Positions 55,582-63,974 of a stretch of DNA of 64,000 nucleotides are shown one piece after another (the stretch's first letter is position 1; every line of letters begins with the position of its first letter). The notes below the pieces were generated by a model. It made no database searches. It was not told the origin of the DNA and saw nothing but the letters and a program-made list of their open reading frames with translations. This DNA is from an uncultured Bacteroidota bacterium (lineage in GTDB: Bacteria; Bacteroidota; Bacteroidia; Flavobacteriales; Flavobacteriaceae), in assembly GCA_902509805.1 (NCBI GenBank), contig CABWZL010000003.1, positions 1-64,000 on the forward strand, written 5' to 3'. The translations under genes were made by a program, and so were the position numbers.

Positions 55582-55956
55582 TTAATTTTGTTGAAAGTAA
55601 ACCTCTACATCTTTATTAGAGTCTAAAAAAACAACTATAATTTCATCAGTTGAACCATCGGACCAAGAAGCAAGTTCATATCCTTCATCTGGAAAAGCTC
55701 TAATAGTTACATATGTTTTTGCAGGGATACTTACTTTTGTAGTATTTAGTCTATCAGTATTATGATATATATTTCTACAAGCATCTTCAGTTGCGGCTGG
55801 GCATGAAGCAGCATTAAATTTTCCACCATTTCCAGCAGTTATTGATAAGGTATATTGTGGGCCTGAAAATGAAGAGTATATTTTGGATTCTTCAGAGTCT
55901 TCCTTAGCACATGTTAAAAACAATAGAAGAGATAAATACAATGGAATTCTTTTCAC
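55582..55956 (-). CDS. Lipoprotein with one InlB-B-type repeat, GTG start
   Basis: A 124-residue lipoprotein (lipobox FLTC). One InlB/Flg_new_2-type repeat: YTLSITAGNGGKF, a Cys-containing insertion (SCPAATEDACRN), then AFPDEGYELASWSDGS and VEVYFQQ. The Cys pair probably forms a disulfide. It starts at GTG. Closest in type to the 53198 lipoprotein and the repeats in the window-start protein. Confidence 0.72.
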   Translation of the reverse strand: MKRIPLYLSLLLFLTCAKEDSEESKIYSSFSGPQYTLSITAGNGGKFNAASCPAATEDACRNIYHNTDRLNTTKVSIPAKTYVTIRAFPDEGYELASWSDGSTDEIIVVFLDSNKDVEVYFQQN

Positions 55957-56029
55957 AGATTAAATTTAATAAATCTTTAAAGTTTTTCAAAGCACTAACA
56001 ATTAGAGGTTTAAAAATTAATAAACAGTA

Positions 56030-56491
56030 TTATTTAAGAATGATTATAGTCTCTATTAATTTATCATCAATATTTACCTTTATTTCAGTTATAGTTCCAT
56101 TTTTAATCGCGTAATCAATATATGCAATATCATCAGAAGATTCTTCTAAATTAACTTTAACATATTTTGTGTTTACTCTTTTTAAAGAACCTGTTAAAGC
56201 ATCAATTCCCCATCCAATTAAAAATCCACCGTTAAGAATAGCTACTAAATTGAAGTCTGAATCCATTACTACAACTCTTTCCTCATAGTTGTCCAGTCTA
56301 AAGTCAATTCTATCATCAGCTTGGACATTTAAATTTATTGGAGTATCTCCTCTTGGAATTCCATTAACAAAAACTTTTGCACCGTTTGGGTTTGACTCAA
56401 ACAAAACAGATCTTTTTGCGCCAGTTAAAATAGAGGCACAAGAAGATAAAAGAATTAAAAAAGATAAGAGTAAAGTAATTTTTATTTTCAT
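56030..56491 (-). CDS. PEGA-domain lipoprotein
   Basis: A 153-residue lipoprotein (lipobox LSSCA). The PEGA core is visible: VLFESNPNGAKVFVNGIPRGDTP. It is followed by the conserved GGFLIGWGIDALTGSLKRV hydrophobic region found in many such lipoproteins. Probably binds glycans or membrane proteins at the envelope. The start follows a TATAAATTAGAAGTATG context. Confidence 0.8.
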   Translation of the reverse strand: MKIKITLLLSFLILLSSCASILTGAKRSVLFESNPNGAKVFVNGIPRGDTPINLNVQADDRIDFRLDNYEERVVVMDSDFNLVAILNGGFLIGWGIDALTGSLKRVNTKYVKVNLEESSDDIAYIDYAIKNGTITEIKVNIDDKLIETIIILK

Positions 56492-56535
56492 ACTTCTAAT
56501 TTATAAAAAATGAAGGTATTTTACCCTGTATTGTA

Positions 56536-58689
56536 TTACGGCAATGCTAAATATCGGTCAAAATATTCGATTAACTTACCAAATAGGTAACGATCATAAT
56601 TCCGCTCACGACTCCATCCATGAGTCGCACCCGGCGCAAACGCAAAGTCAAAATCCTTACCGAGTTTAATAAGTTCTTCAGCTAATACGGCCGTAGTCTT
56701 AAATGGTACTACATGGTCCTGCATGCCGTGGATGAACAGAAGTTTATCTTCTAGATTTGCTGCATATTTGTGTGCTTTTCTTTCGAAGACCTCAGGGTGT
56801 GTCTTTGGGCTACGAACAATCGCAACATCGTCCGTACCAAAAAATTCCGGGTCAACAGCGGCCGCTGCAGCAACACCAACCTGGAATAATCCCGGCTTCA
56901 TCAACAGCGAATAAACGGAGAGTGTACCACCGTAACTGCTTCCCCATATGCCGATGCGATCAGGATCGACATAATCCAGTGATTCCATGTAGGTAACAGC
57001 ACTTGCATAATCTTCTATGTCCTGGTCGGCAAAGCCTAAAAGGAACTCTTCACGGAATGCTCGGCCATAACCATTACTACCACGTGAGTCTACCTGCACA
57101 ATAATATATCCCTTTTTTACTAACAGATTCTGTACGAGGCTGTAGTTACCTGCCCAGCGGTTCCTTGCTGTATTAGAATACACGGGGCCAAACAGTACAG
57201 GATATTTAGTGCCAGACTTCATGTTGGTAGGTTTCAAAATTCGGGCATGCAGCGTGTATTCATCTACTAGACTGGGGAAACTAACGTATTCCGGAGTTGC
57301 CCAGGTTCGCTCCGTAAAAGCGGGCAACGGTGAGTGTGTTATTTGTGCAGCGTTACCACCATCGCTACTTACCACGTAAAGCTCCGGCGGTGATGTGTCG
57401 TTACTGTGCATAAACACCAAGTGTCGCCCGTCGGGTGATGGATAACCAACGTTTCGGCCCGAGAGACGCGTCACCTGTTCGGGATGACCATTAGAGATCT
57501 TAAGGCGATATACATGCTGTTCGTAGGGATTAACACCATTACCTGAATAAAATACTGCATCACCTGCAATACTTGGGGTGGACAGAACATCGTAGGAGGG
57601 ATCTGTTAGGAGTTGTGGAAGGTGATTAGGGTCTGAGGTATCGATTGTATATAGTCCATAGCGATCGCCCATATCACTTAAGAAAATAACCTTCTTTCCA
57701 TCTGGATGCCAGGTAGATCCAAACGATGTGTACATGCGACTCTCTCGAACACTACGCCAAATCTCGCGCAGCTGGCTTTCTCCTGATAAAACTACAAACA
57801 ACTTACGTTCAACTGCAGTATCAGATGCAGTATCAACTAGCAAATCACTGTTTGGTGACCAGTTGAAGTCGATGACCTGGTTAGCATAAGGATCGGGCAA
57901 ATCGAGGTATTCAATGTTACCGCTTTCTATATTTATTAGACCAACCCTACGAATCTCGTTTGGATCCCCCGGATAACTTCTTCGTACTTCGTTGGGACTC
58001 GTTTCATCAGCGAGGTAGTCTGGGAACGGTACCTTTCGCATCTCACTTCTATTAACGGAGTGAAACGCAATTGTCTTACCATCTGGGGACCACTTGTATA
58101 TTGGCCCACTCCAGATGCCTGGACCGATTTCACGTTCGGGTCGACTGTAGCGCCCCTTACCTAAGCGCGAGAGACTTGCCGTACCAATCTCAGTGAGTTG
58201 GCTATTCTGTTTAGATACAAGGTCAACAATCCACAAGTCGCCATTCCGTATATAAGCTCCTTGATTGCCACTTGGTGATATCGATAGGTTACCTGCACCT
58301 GTCATTACAGTCGTCAACTGGATATCTTTTTCTTGGCTAAGCGATGTTTCCCATAAGTTGTTACCTCGAAGGCTGATAACAGTGTTCGCATCAGTCCAGA
58401 CAATATCACGCACTGACGCAGATGCTATATTGGATACGAGCCGTACTTCTTTCCCATCGCTTGTGGATACCCAGAGGCCACGCCCAGAATTTCCAGACTC
58501 ACTCCAGGAAAATGCAAAGTACTTACTGTCCGGAGCCCATGAAGGGCTAGACGGGGATGTTCCCGTCAGCTTTGGTGTTGCAAACAGGTCATCAAGAGTG
58601 AGTTCACTTTCCTGTGCTTTGACTGATCCGTTCATCGGCATCAGTAAGATTGTAATTATACATGTTTGCCAAAAAGAAATTTGTTTCAT
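56536..58689 (-). CDS. S9 family prolyl oligopeptidase/dipeptidyl peptidase, atypical composition
   Basis: A 717-residue protein with a signal peptide (ending VKAQ), a WD40/DPP-IV-like beta-propeller (about 30-450) and a C-terminal alpha/beta-hydrolase domain. Catalytic triad: Ser in GIWGSSYGGTLSV, Asp in HGMQDHVVPF and His in GATHGW. It cleaves short peptides, probably in the periplasm. Its base composition is far from the surroundings (a 60-base stretch at 57001 has 27 G/C, one at 55381 only 17). Codons such as CGC, GGC and CTG are frequent. Recent transfer from a higher-GC organism is likely. Confidence 0.9.
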   Translation of the reverse strand: MKQISFWQTCIITILLMPMNGSVKAQESELTLDDLFATPKLTGTSPSSPSWAPDSKYFAFSWSESGNSGRGLWVSTSDGKEVRLVSNIASASVRDIVWTDANTVISLRGNNLWETSLSQEKDIQLTTVMTGAGNLSISPSGNQGAYIRNGDLWIVDLVSKQNSQLTEIGTASLSRLGKGRYSRPEREIGPGIWSGPIYKWSPDGKTIAFHSVNRSEMRKVPFPDYLADETSPNEVRRSYPGDPNEIRRVGLINIESGNIEYLDLPDPYANQVIDFNWSPNSDLLVDTASDTAVERKLFVVLSGESQLREIWRSVRESRMYTSFGSTWHPDGKKVIFLSDMGDRYGLYTIDTSDPNHLPQLLTDPSYDVLSTPSIAGDAVFYSGNGVNPYEQHVYRLKISNGHPEQVTRLSGRNVGYPSPDGRHLVFMHSNDTSPPELYVVSSDGGNAAQITHSPLPAFTERTWATPEYVSFPSLVDEYTLHARILKPTNMKSGTKYPVLFGPVYSNTARNRWAGNYSLVQNLLVKKGYIIVQVDSRGSNGYGRAFREEFLLGFADQDIEDYASAVTYMESLDYVDPDRIGIWGSSYGGTLSVYSLLMKPGLFQVGVAAAAAVDPEFFGTDDVAIVRSPKTHPEVFERKAHKYAANLEDKLLFIHGMQDHVVPFKTTAVLAEELIKLGKDFDFAFAPGATHGWSRERNYDRYLFGKLIEYFDRYLALP

Positions 58690-58774
58690 ATTTTTGCTTT
58701 AGTTACTATCTAACAAAAATATTTAAAGAATAAAAGATTTTGAATAAATAGTGTAGTGCTATTATTTTTTATAA

Positions 58775-59410
58775 TCATTTCTTTTTCTTACCCTTAATTT
58801 TAACTGAGTTAGGCGTAACTACGCCTGCAGATATAACCAGCTTAAATGCATCTTCAACACTAATATCAAGTTCGAATGCATCTTTTTTCGGTATCAATAC
58901 AAAAAAGCCTGAAGTTGGATTAGGAGTGGTAGGCACAAAAAGGTTTACGATTTCTTCGCCAATAATTGACTTAGCTTCACCTTGATAATCACCAGATTGA
59001 AATGCTATTACCCAGATTCCTTTATTAGGATACTGAATTAAAAATGCTTTTCTAAAACTTTCAGTTGAACTATTTAATACAGTATCAGAAAGTTTTTTTA
59101 ATACGTTATATATATTTCGAAAACCTGGAATTTGGTTAAGGAGCTTTTCCCATAGGGCTACTAACCTTCGTCCTAATATATTAGTAACAAATAATCCGGT
59201 AATAAGTAATATCAACAATACTAAGATAATTCCAGAGCCTGGAATAGTAGTGTCTAAATTAAATATAGCTTCTGGCAGATATTTTTGTGGAACGAGATTA
59301 TTAATAAACTCTAGGAAGAACCTAATAACGATAACACTTAGAATTAGAGGTATCCAGAAAAGGAGACCTGAAATAAGATAGTTTCTTAATCGTATAATTG
59401 TTTTTAACAT
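58775..59410 (-). CDS. DUF502 family membrane protein
   Basis: A 211-residue protein with two strong N-terminal membrane helices (about 13-35 and 58-77). A conserved soluble part follows: IPGFRNIYNVLKKLSDTVL, NKGIWVIAFQSGD and the closing VPTTPNPTSGFFVLIPKKD. The late AGVVTP tail is typical of the family. Function unknown, probably membrane protein handling. It lies beside the high-GC peptidase gene but its own composition is nearer the host; homologues are frequent in proteobacteria. Confidence 0.87.
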   Translation of the reverse strand: MLKTIIRLRNYLISGLLFWIPLILSVIVIRFFLEFINNLVPQKYLPEAIFNLDTTIPGSGIILVLLILLITGLFVTNILGRRLVALWEKLLNQIPGFRNIYNVLKKLSDTVLNSSTESFRKAFLIQYPNKGIWVIAFQSGDYQGEAKSIIGEEIVNLFVPTTPNPTSGFFVLIPKKDAFELDISVEDAFKLVISAGVVTPNSVKIKGKKKK

Positions 59411-59425
59411 ACTTGTTTCATATTA

Positions 59426-59590
59426 TTATTTTTTTCCAGTAATTCTGTCATATAGAGATATTGATAAGAAAACAAAGGCTATCGCATTTATTATTCCATT
59501 AAGAATAACATCAATTACTTCTAGATAATTTAACCCAAGAGCTAAAATCACTAATAACACTCCTATTTTACCAAAATTATTTCTTTTCAT
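59426..59590 (-). CDS. Small membrane protein, 54 residues
   Basis: The frame begins KRNNFGKIGVLLVILALG after its ATG and has two hydrophobic segments (about 9-20 and 26-45), ending YDRITGKK. It is directly preceded by a terminator and a TATAAATTTTCGA box that leads into the ATG, so it has its own promoter. The next gene (DUF502) starts 15 bp after its stop. No family recognised. Confidence 0.6.
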   Translation of the reverse strand: MKRNNFGKIGVLLVILALGLNYLEVIDVILNGIINAIAFVFLSISLYDRITGKK

Positions 59591-59603
59591 TCGAAAATTT
59601 ATA

Positions 59604-59627
59604 AAAAGCCCTACTCAAAGGGCTTTT
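59604..59627. terminator. Intrinsic terminator
   Basis: AAAAGCCCT (59604-59612) pairs with AGGGCTTTT (59619-59627) around a 6-base loop. It ends the NTF2-like lipoprotein gene on the minus strand and could also act in the other direction. Confidence 0.8.
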
Positions 59628-59646
59628 GTTTAATTTTTTTTAAAAA

Positions 59647-60135
59647 TTAGTTTTGACTTTCAGTATATATAGCAGATTCTTCAAAAATTGCTGCTGGATC
59701 AACGTAGCATGTAGTAGTTGAAATTTTATCTTCCTTCCACACCCATCTACAGTGACATGGATAGTTATATTCTTTTCCTGTTATAATTGATGTAGCTGAC
59801 CAAATAAAATCATGAAATGTTTCAACAGAACCATCAGTGAAATATCCTGTGTACACTTCTCTATCATTGTGTTTAATGTCTTTAAAAATTAATGAATGAG
59901 AGTTGTACCCATCAATAATTCCATCTACATCAAATTCAAGATTATTAAAAAAATGTTTCCCGTCTGGAGTGAAATATTCCCTAGCAATATCAAAGTTACC
60001 CGCAAGGTATGAGTCTGCTAGTTCAACAACTGTTGCTGATTTAGCATCGTTATCTTGAACAAATCCTTTATAATTATCCCCCATATCACAAGACACAAAC
60101 ATAAAAGTCATAGTTAAAAAATAAATATTTTTCAT
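59647..60135 (-). CDS. NTF2/SnoaL-like lipoprotein
   Basis: A 162-residue protein with a lipoprotein signal (lipobox MFVSC). The mature part follows the SnoaL/NTF2 pattern: SATVVELADSYLAGNFDIAREYFTPDG (in parts), then NSHSLIFKDI and a curved sheet with VETFHDFIWSATSI. Three Cys residues sit late (CHC and TTC). Such proteins are used as isomerases or binding domains; the ligand is unknown. Confidence 0.65.
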   Translation of the reverse strand: MKNIYFLTMTFMFVSCDMGDNYKGFVQDNDAKSATVVELADSYLAGNFDIAREYFTPDGKHFFNNLEFDVDGIIDGYNSHSLIFKDIKHNDREVYTGYFTDGSVETFHDFIWSATSIITGKEYNYPCHCRWVWKEDKISTTTCYVDPAAIFEESAIYTESQN

Positions 60136-60173
60136 TTTAATTGATTTAAAGATTAATCTCTAATTTAAAAAAA

Positions 60174-60193
60174 AAGCCCTAATTCAAGGGCTT
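60174..60193 (-). terminator. Intrinsic terminator
   Basis: AAGCCCT (60174-60180) and AGGGCTT (60187-60193) form a stem with a 6-base loop. On the minus strand it is followed by a run of nine or more T. It ends the 60250 gene. The TTTAAATTAGAGAT box of the 59647 gene begins right after it. Confidence 0.8.
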
Positions 60194-60249
60194 GAATCTT
60201 AAATTATCAATAATGTTACAATCTGTTTACACAAACAACTGATTGTTTT

Positions 60250-60663
60250 TTACTTCTTTTTTCCTAGTTTTAAAATAGGAGTTTTAATACCAATCGTTTT
60301 CATCATTTCTGATTGATTGTAAAAGATTTTGAGTTTTCTATTTTTAAAGAGTTTAAAATCAATTCCGAAGTATGGTTCTGAGTCCATTTTAGGATTCATT
60401 TCAGTCATAAATCCACCAACAAGATTGAATCTACCTAGATTATATTTTACATTGTACATTATTTCATAGTCATTATCTATTTCAAATGGTGTGATCATAA
60501 CACCAGCACCCAATGCAAGTTTTGGAAGTATCTTAAAACTTGTACCCACTCCTAATTTAGAAATATCATTTTCTATATCATTTGCAACTGCAACACCAAC
60601 TTCAACTTGAGAGTATAAGTTGAAAGAAAAGAATATAGATACTATTATTATAAATTTTTTCAT
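60250..60663 (-). CDS. Small outer-membrane beta-barrel-like protein
   Basis: A 137-residue protein with a signal peptide (ending FNLYSQ). The mature part is made of alternating beta strands (VGTSFKILPKLALGAGVMI, YNVKYNLGRFNLVGGFM, FGIDFKLFKNRKLKIFYN). This looks like a small or incomplete outer-membrane barrel. No known family. The 52-residue membrane protein gene ends 10 bp upstream, so they share a transcript. Confidence 0.65.
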   Translation of the reverse strand: MKKFIIIVSIFFSFNLYSQVEVGVAVANDIENDISKLGVGTSFKILPKLALGAGVMITPFEIDNDYEIMYNVKYNLGRFNLVGGFMTEMNPKMDSEPYFGIDFKLFKNRKLKIFYNQSEMMKTIGIKTPILKLGKKK

Positions 60664-60673
60664 ATTTTAAAAT

Positions 60674-60832
60674 TTAAGGTTTTTTAGTCAAATCCCAAAC
60701 CATTAATAATCCCCATATTATGGCAAAGCTTGGATTTTTATCAAGCATAAATCCAGCCCAAACACCTATTAACAGTAGAAGAATTAGTCTCCATCTTGGA
60801 AAAACTCGTTTACCTAAAAACCATTTTTTCAT
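60674..60832 (-). CDS. Small membrane protein, 52 residues
   Basis: The frame starts KKWFLGKRVFPRWRLILLLL after its ATG. It has one or two hydrophobic helices (about 14-28 and 34-45) and a positive N-terminus, and ends WDLTKKP. The ATG follows a TATACATTAGAAATATG context like those of its neighbours, and it precedes the barrel-like gene by 10 bp. No family recognised. Confidence 0.6.
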   Translation of the reverse strand: MKKWFLGKRVFPRWRLILLLLIGVWAGFMLDKNPSFAIIWGLLMVWDLTKKP

Positions 60833-60888
60833 ATTTCTAATGTATAAAAAAAAAACATTAATTAAAGGATTTGTTATACTTTAGAATT

Positions 60889-62025
60889 ATGAAAATATTC
60901 ACAATAATTTCTATACTTCTTCTATCAGTTACTTTATCTTTTTCTCAAACTGAAGAGATAAAAAATTCTAAATCAGAAAAGTATAATGATTACGTTTCTA
61001 AAAAGAAGTCAGATGGAATTTCAACTGGTAATATATTAATTTATGAAAATGGAGAAATAGTTTATCAAAACTCAAACGGAATAAGATCTATTAACCCAAT
61101 AGATTCATTAGATTTAAATTCTCAGTTTCGATTAGCATCTGTAAGTAAACAATTTACAGCTGTTGCTATAATGAAACTAAAACAACTTGATAAACTTGAC
61201 TATGATCAAAAAGTAAATACAATTTTGATTGATTTTCCTCATGAAAACATTACAATTAAGCACTTACTTAATCACACATCTGGGATTGAAGATTATATAA
61301 AAATTATAAATAAACATTTTACTAAAAAAAAATCAATAAAACGTTACATAATAGGTAATGATGAGATCTTAGATATTTTCTATAAATCTAAACCAAAACT
61401 TAATTTTAGTCCTGGAAAAAAGTTTGAATATAGTAATACAGGATATGTAGTTTTAGCTTCAATAGTAGAAAGAATTTCAAAACAACACTTTCGAGACTTT
61501 TTAAAAGATAATATTTTCAATCCTTTAGAGATGAATAATACTACAGTCTATAATTACCAAGAAGACATTGACCTAAATATGCCTAATCGTGTATTTGGAT
61601 ATTCAAAAAAAGAAGAAAATGAATATCAACTTAATGATTATCATATTGTTAACGATGTAAGAGGAGATGGAGGGATATACTCCACTCTAATTGACTTATA
61701 CAAATGGAATATGGCATTAATAAATTATAAAGTTCTTCCTAAAGAATATATAGATGAAGCATGGACACCTGCAATACTTAATAATGGTAAAATAGCAGGA
61801 TTTTCTGGAAAACCAGAGTATTCTAGATATGGGTATGGATGGTTGATAGGTGATGATAAAAAATCTAAAAATGTTTTTCACTCTGGAGGCTGGGTTGGAT
61901 TTGCAACCTATTTGTTTAATGAGTTTGAAACAAAAAGTGGTTTTATCATTCTTACTAATGATAGCTCTCGTGTTATACTCGAAACCATAAATACTATTAA
62001 TACCATTAGATCTGGTAAATCCTAA
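60889..62025 (+). CDS. Serine hydrolase, class C beta-lactamase/D-Ala-D-Ala peptidase-like
   Basis: A 378-residue secreted hydrolase with signal peptide (ending LSFSQ). Catalytic motifs: SxxK in RLASVSKQFTA, YxN in YSNTGYVVLAS, and HSGG in FHSGGWVGF. It belongs to PF00144, which covers esterases, peptidases and beta-lactamases; the substrate is unknown. The start at 60889 is preferred; a TTG 18 bp upstream would add six residues. A TACTTTAG box lies 4 bp before the ATG. Confidence 0.87.
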   Translation: MKIFTIISILLLSVTLSFSQTEEIKNSKSEKYNDYVSKKKSDGISTGNILIYENGEIVYQNSNGIRSINPIDSLDLNSQFRLASVSKQFTAVAIMKLKQLDKLDYDQKVNTILIDFPHENITIKHLLNHTSGIEDYIKIINKHFTKKKSIKRYIIGNDEILDIFYKSKPKLNFSPGKKFEYSNTGYVVLASIVERISKQHFRDFLKDNIFNPLEMNNTTVYNYQEDIDLNMPNRVFGYSKKEENEYQLNDYHIVNDVRGDGGIYSTLIDLYKWNMALINYKVLPKEYIDEAWTPAILNNGKIAGFSGKPEYSRYGYGWLIGDDKKSKNVFHSGGWVGFATYLFNEFETKSGFIILTNDSSRVILETINTINTIRSGKS

Positions 62026-62132
62026 ACCCTAGAATCTAATAATTAATATTTTTATTATAGATATTACTCTCTATATGAGTAAATTTGTAAACTATTTAAA
62101 AGACTGCTTATTAATCTCTATTTTAAATTCAT

Positions 62133-62708
62133 ATGAAAACTTCAAAAACTACAATTAATTTCTTTGTATCTCTATTTATGATTCTTTTATCAAGTAACTC
62201 TTTTGGGCAAGGCAATCAGATAAGACAGAGCCAAAAGTCAAGTATAACCCAATATGTTGGATTAGATACACAAATCACAATCAACTATAGTCGTCCTGCA
62301 GTTAAAAATAGAGTGGTCTGGGGTAATATGGTCCCTTATGGATTAGCTTCAGCAGATAGATATTCAAATGGTAAACCATTTCCGTGGAGAGCAGGTGCTA
62401 ATGAAAATACAACGATAGAGATAAATAACGAAGTTAAAATCGCAGGCTCTACTCTACCACCAGGTAAATACAGCATTCATATGATCCCTTCAGAAACAGA
62501 CTGGATTATAATATTTAATAAGAATAGTGACCAATGGGGAAGCTTCAGTTATGACGAGACTGAAGATGCAATAAGAGTAACAGTAACTCCAGTTGTGGCT
62601 CACTTTGAAGAATTTCTTACTTATAACTTTGGAGATATTACTGAAAATTCTGTAATAGCTTTCCTTCATTGGGAGAAACTCAAGGTTCCATTTCAAATAA
62701 TTCTTTAA
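62133..62708 (+). CDS. DUF2911 family secreted protein
   Basis: A 191-residue protein with a signal peptide (ending NSFGQ). Family blocks: QYVGLDTQITINYSRPAVKNR, VWGNMVPYG, WRAGANENTTI, GSTLPPGKYSIHMIP and DQWGSFSYDE. DUF2911 is common in Bacteroidota and its function is unknown. The tail is shorter than in homologues that carry an extra TPR or repeat domain. The next gene starts 19 bp later. Confidence 0.88.
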   Translation: MKTSKTTINFFVSLFMILLSSNSFGQGNQIRQSQKSSITQYVGLDTQITINYSRPAVKNRVVWGNMVPYGLASADRYSNGKPFPWRAGANENTTIEINNEVKIAGSTLPPGKYSIHMIPSETDWIIIFNKNSDQWGSFSYDETEDAIRVTVTPVVAHFEEFLTYNFGDITENSVIAFLHWEKLKVPFQIIL

Positions 62709-62727
62709 GTATTAGTAAATTAGAGAT

Positions 62728-63558
62728 GTGAAAAACATTCTCTTTTTTAAGCTTACAGTATTACTCATTTTTTTTAACTCATGTTCAATTTCTTCTGAGG
62801 AGTTAAATATAATGTCATACAACATTCGTTTAGATGTAGAAATCGATGGAGTTAACAAATGGGACAATAGAAAAGAAGGACTTATTTCTTTGATTAAAGA
62901 ACAGAATCCAGATGTCTTAGGAATTCAAGAAGGACTTCCCAATCAAATAAAGTATTTATCAAAACAATTAGAGGATTATAATATGATCGGTGAAGGAAGA
63001 GATGGAGGAGATAATGGTGAGTATTCTGCTATTTATTATAAAAGTGAAAAATTAAGATTAGAAAAAGCTGAAACTTTTTGGTTATCAGAAACTCCTTATA
63101 TACCATCAATTGGGTGGGACGCTGCTTTAAATAGAATTGCAACTTTCGGCGTTTTTAGAATAAAAAATTCTAATGAAAATCTAATAGTCTATAACTCTCA
63201 TTTTGATCATATTGGAACACAAGCAAGAGAGAACTCAGTGAGTGTTATATTAAATCATATTAAAGACAATGATTTTATTAACAATGCAATTATAGTAATG
63301 GGAGATTTTAATGCAGAACCTAATGACGTTCCAATTAAATTATTAGCTGAAAATCTTGAAGATTCATTTAACTCTTTTCCTATTGAAAAACCCTTTGGGA
63401 CATTCAGTGGATTTGACTTAGAAAGCAAACTGTTAAATAGGATAGATTATATTTTTACAAAAAACATAGAGGTTATCGAATATAGACATATTCAAAAAAG
63501 ACTACCAAATAAACTTTGGCCTTCAGATCATTTACCAATTTTCATCTCTATAAATTAA
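62728..63558 (+). CDS. Endonuclease/exonuclease/phosphatase family lipoprotein, GTG start
   Basis: A 276-residue EEP-fold protein. A lipoprotein signal (lipobox FFNSCS) is followed by the catalytic blocks MSYNIRLD, VLGIQEG, YNSHFDHIGT, MGDFNAEP and PSDHLPIFI, so the metal- and phosphate-binding residues are all present. Members cleave phosphodiesters in nucleic acids, sphingolipids or inositol phosphates. Being a lipoprotein, it probably acts on an external substrate. It starts with GTG after AGTAAATTAGAGAT. Confidence 0.88.
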   Translation: MKNILFFKLTVLLIFFNSCSISSEELNIMSYNIRLDVEIDGVNKWDNRKEGLISLIKEQNPDVLGIQEGLPNQIKYLSKQLEDYNMIGEGRDGGDNGEYSAIYYKSEKLRLEKAETFWLSETPYIPSIGWDAALNRIATFGVFRIKNSNENLIVYNSHFDHIGTQARENSVSVILNHIKDNDFINNAIIVMGDFNAEPNDVPIKLLAENLEDSFNSFPIEKPFGTFSGFDLESKLLNRIDYIFTKNIEVIEYRHIQKRLPNKLWPSDHLPIFISIN

Positions 63559-63974
63559 TTAAGAGATGGATTTAATATAATCTCACAGTTAAGAGCACCT
63601 GAAATAGGACAGTTATTCTTTGCATCTTCAGCTAATTCTAGAAACCTTTCTTCAGAAATACCAGGTATCTTAGCTTTAAGATTCAGCTCTATAGAAATAA
63701 CTTTACCATCTTCAAAAGTTAATACTGCGTCTGTATTTAGTTCTTCTGGCTTATATTCAGCCTCATTTAATACAAAGCTTAATTTCATATTAAAACATCC
63801 TGCGTGAGCAGCAGCGATTAATTCCTCTGGATTTGTACCAAGTATTCCTTCGTCATTTTCAAATCTTGTTTTAAAACTATAAGGCATATTTTCAAAGGCT
63901 CCACTTTGAGATGATAATGAACCACTTCCATCCATACCGTCACCTTTCCAAATTGCATTTACTTTTCTTTTCAT
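63555..63974 (-). CDS. OsmC family peroxiredoxin
   Basis: A 139-residue protein with the OsmC fold: opening VNAIWKGDGMDGSGSLSSQS, peroxidatic Cys in AAHAGCFNM and the second Cys in NCPISGAL. It removes organic hydroperoxides. Its end overlaps the EEP gene by 4 bp. Upstream sequence runs to the window end with no further gene visible. Confidence 0.93.
   Translation of the reverse strand: MKRKVNAIWKGDGMDGSGSLSSQSGAFENMPYSFKTRFENDEGILGTNPEELIAAAHAGCFNMKLSFVLNEAEYKPEELNTDAVLTFEDGKVISIELNLKAKIPGISEERFLELAEDAKNNCPISGALNCEIILNPSLN

Noticed and set aside
56521..56545. A CTGTATTG string near the end of the S9 gene as a third att copy
   Set aside because: Only about eight bases match the 18-mer and it does not encode FCIGK-stop, so it is not an attachment site.
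56723..56996. Plus-strand frames within the S9 peptidase gene
   Set aside because: They are antisense to a well supported gene and arise from its higher GC content, which lowers stop codon frequency.
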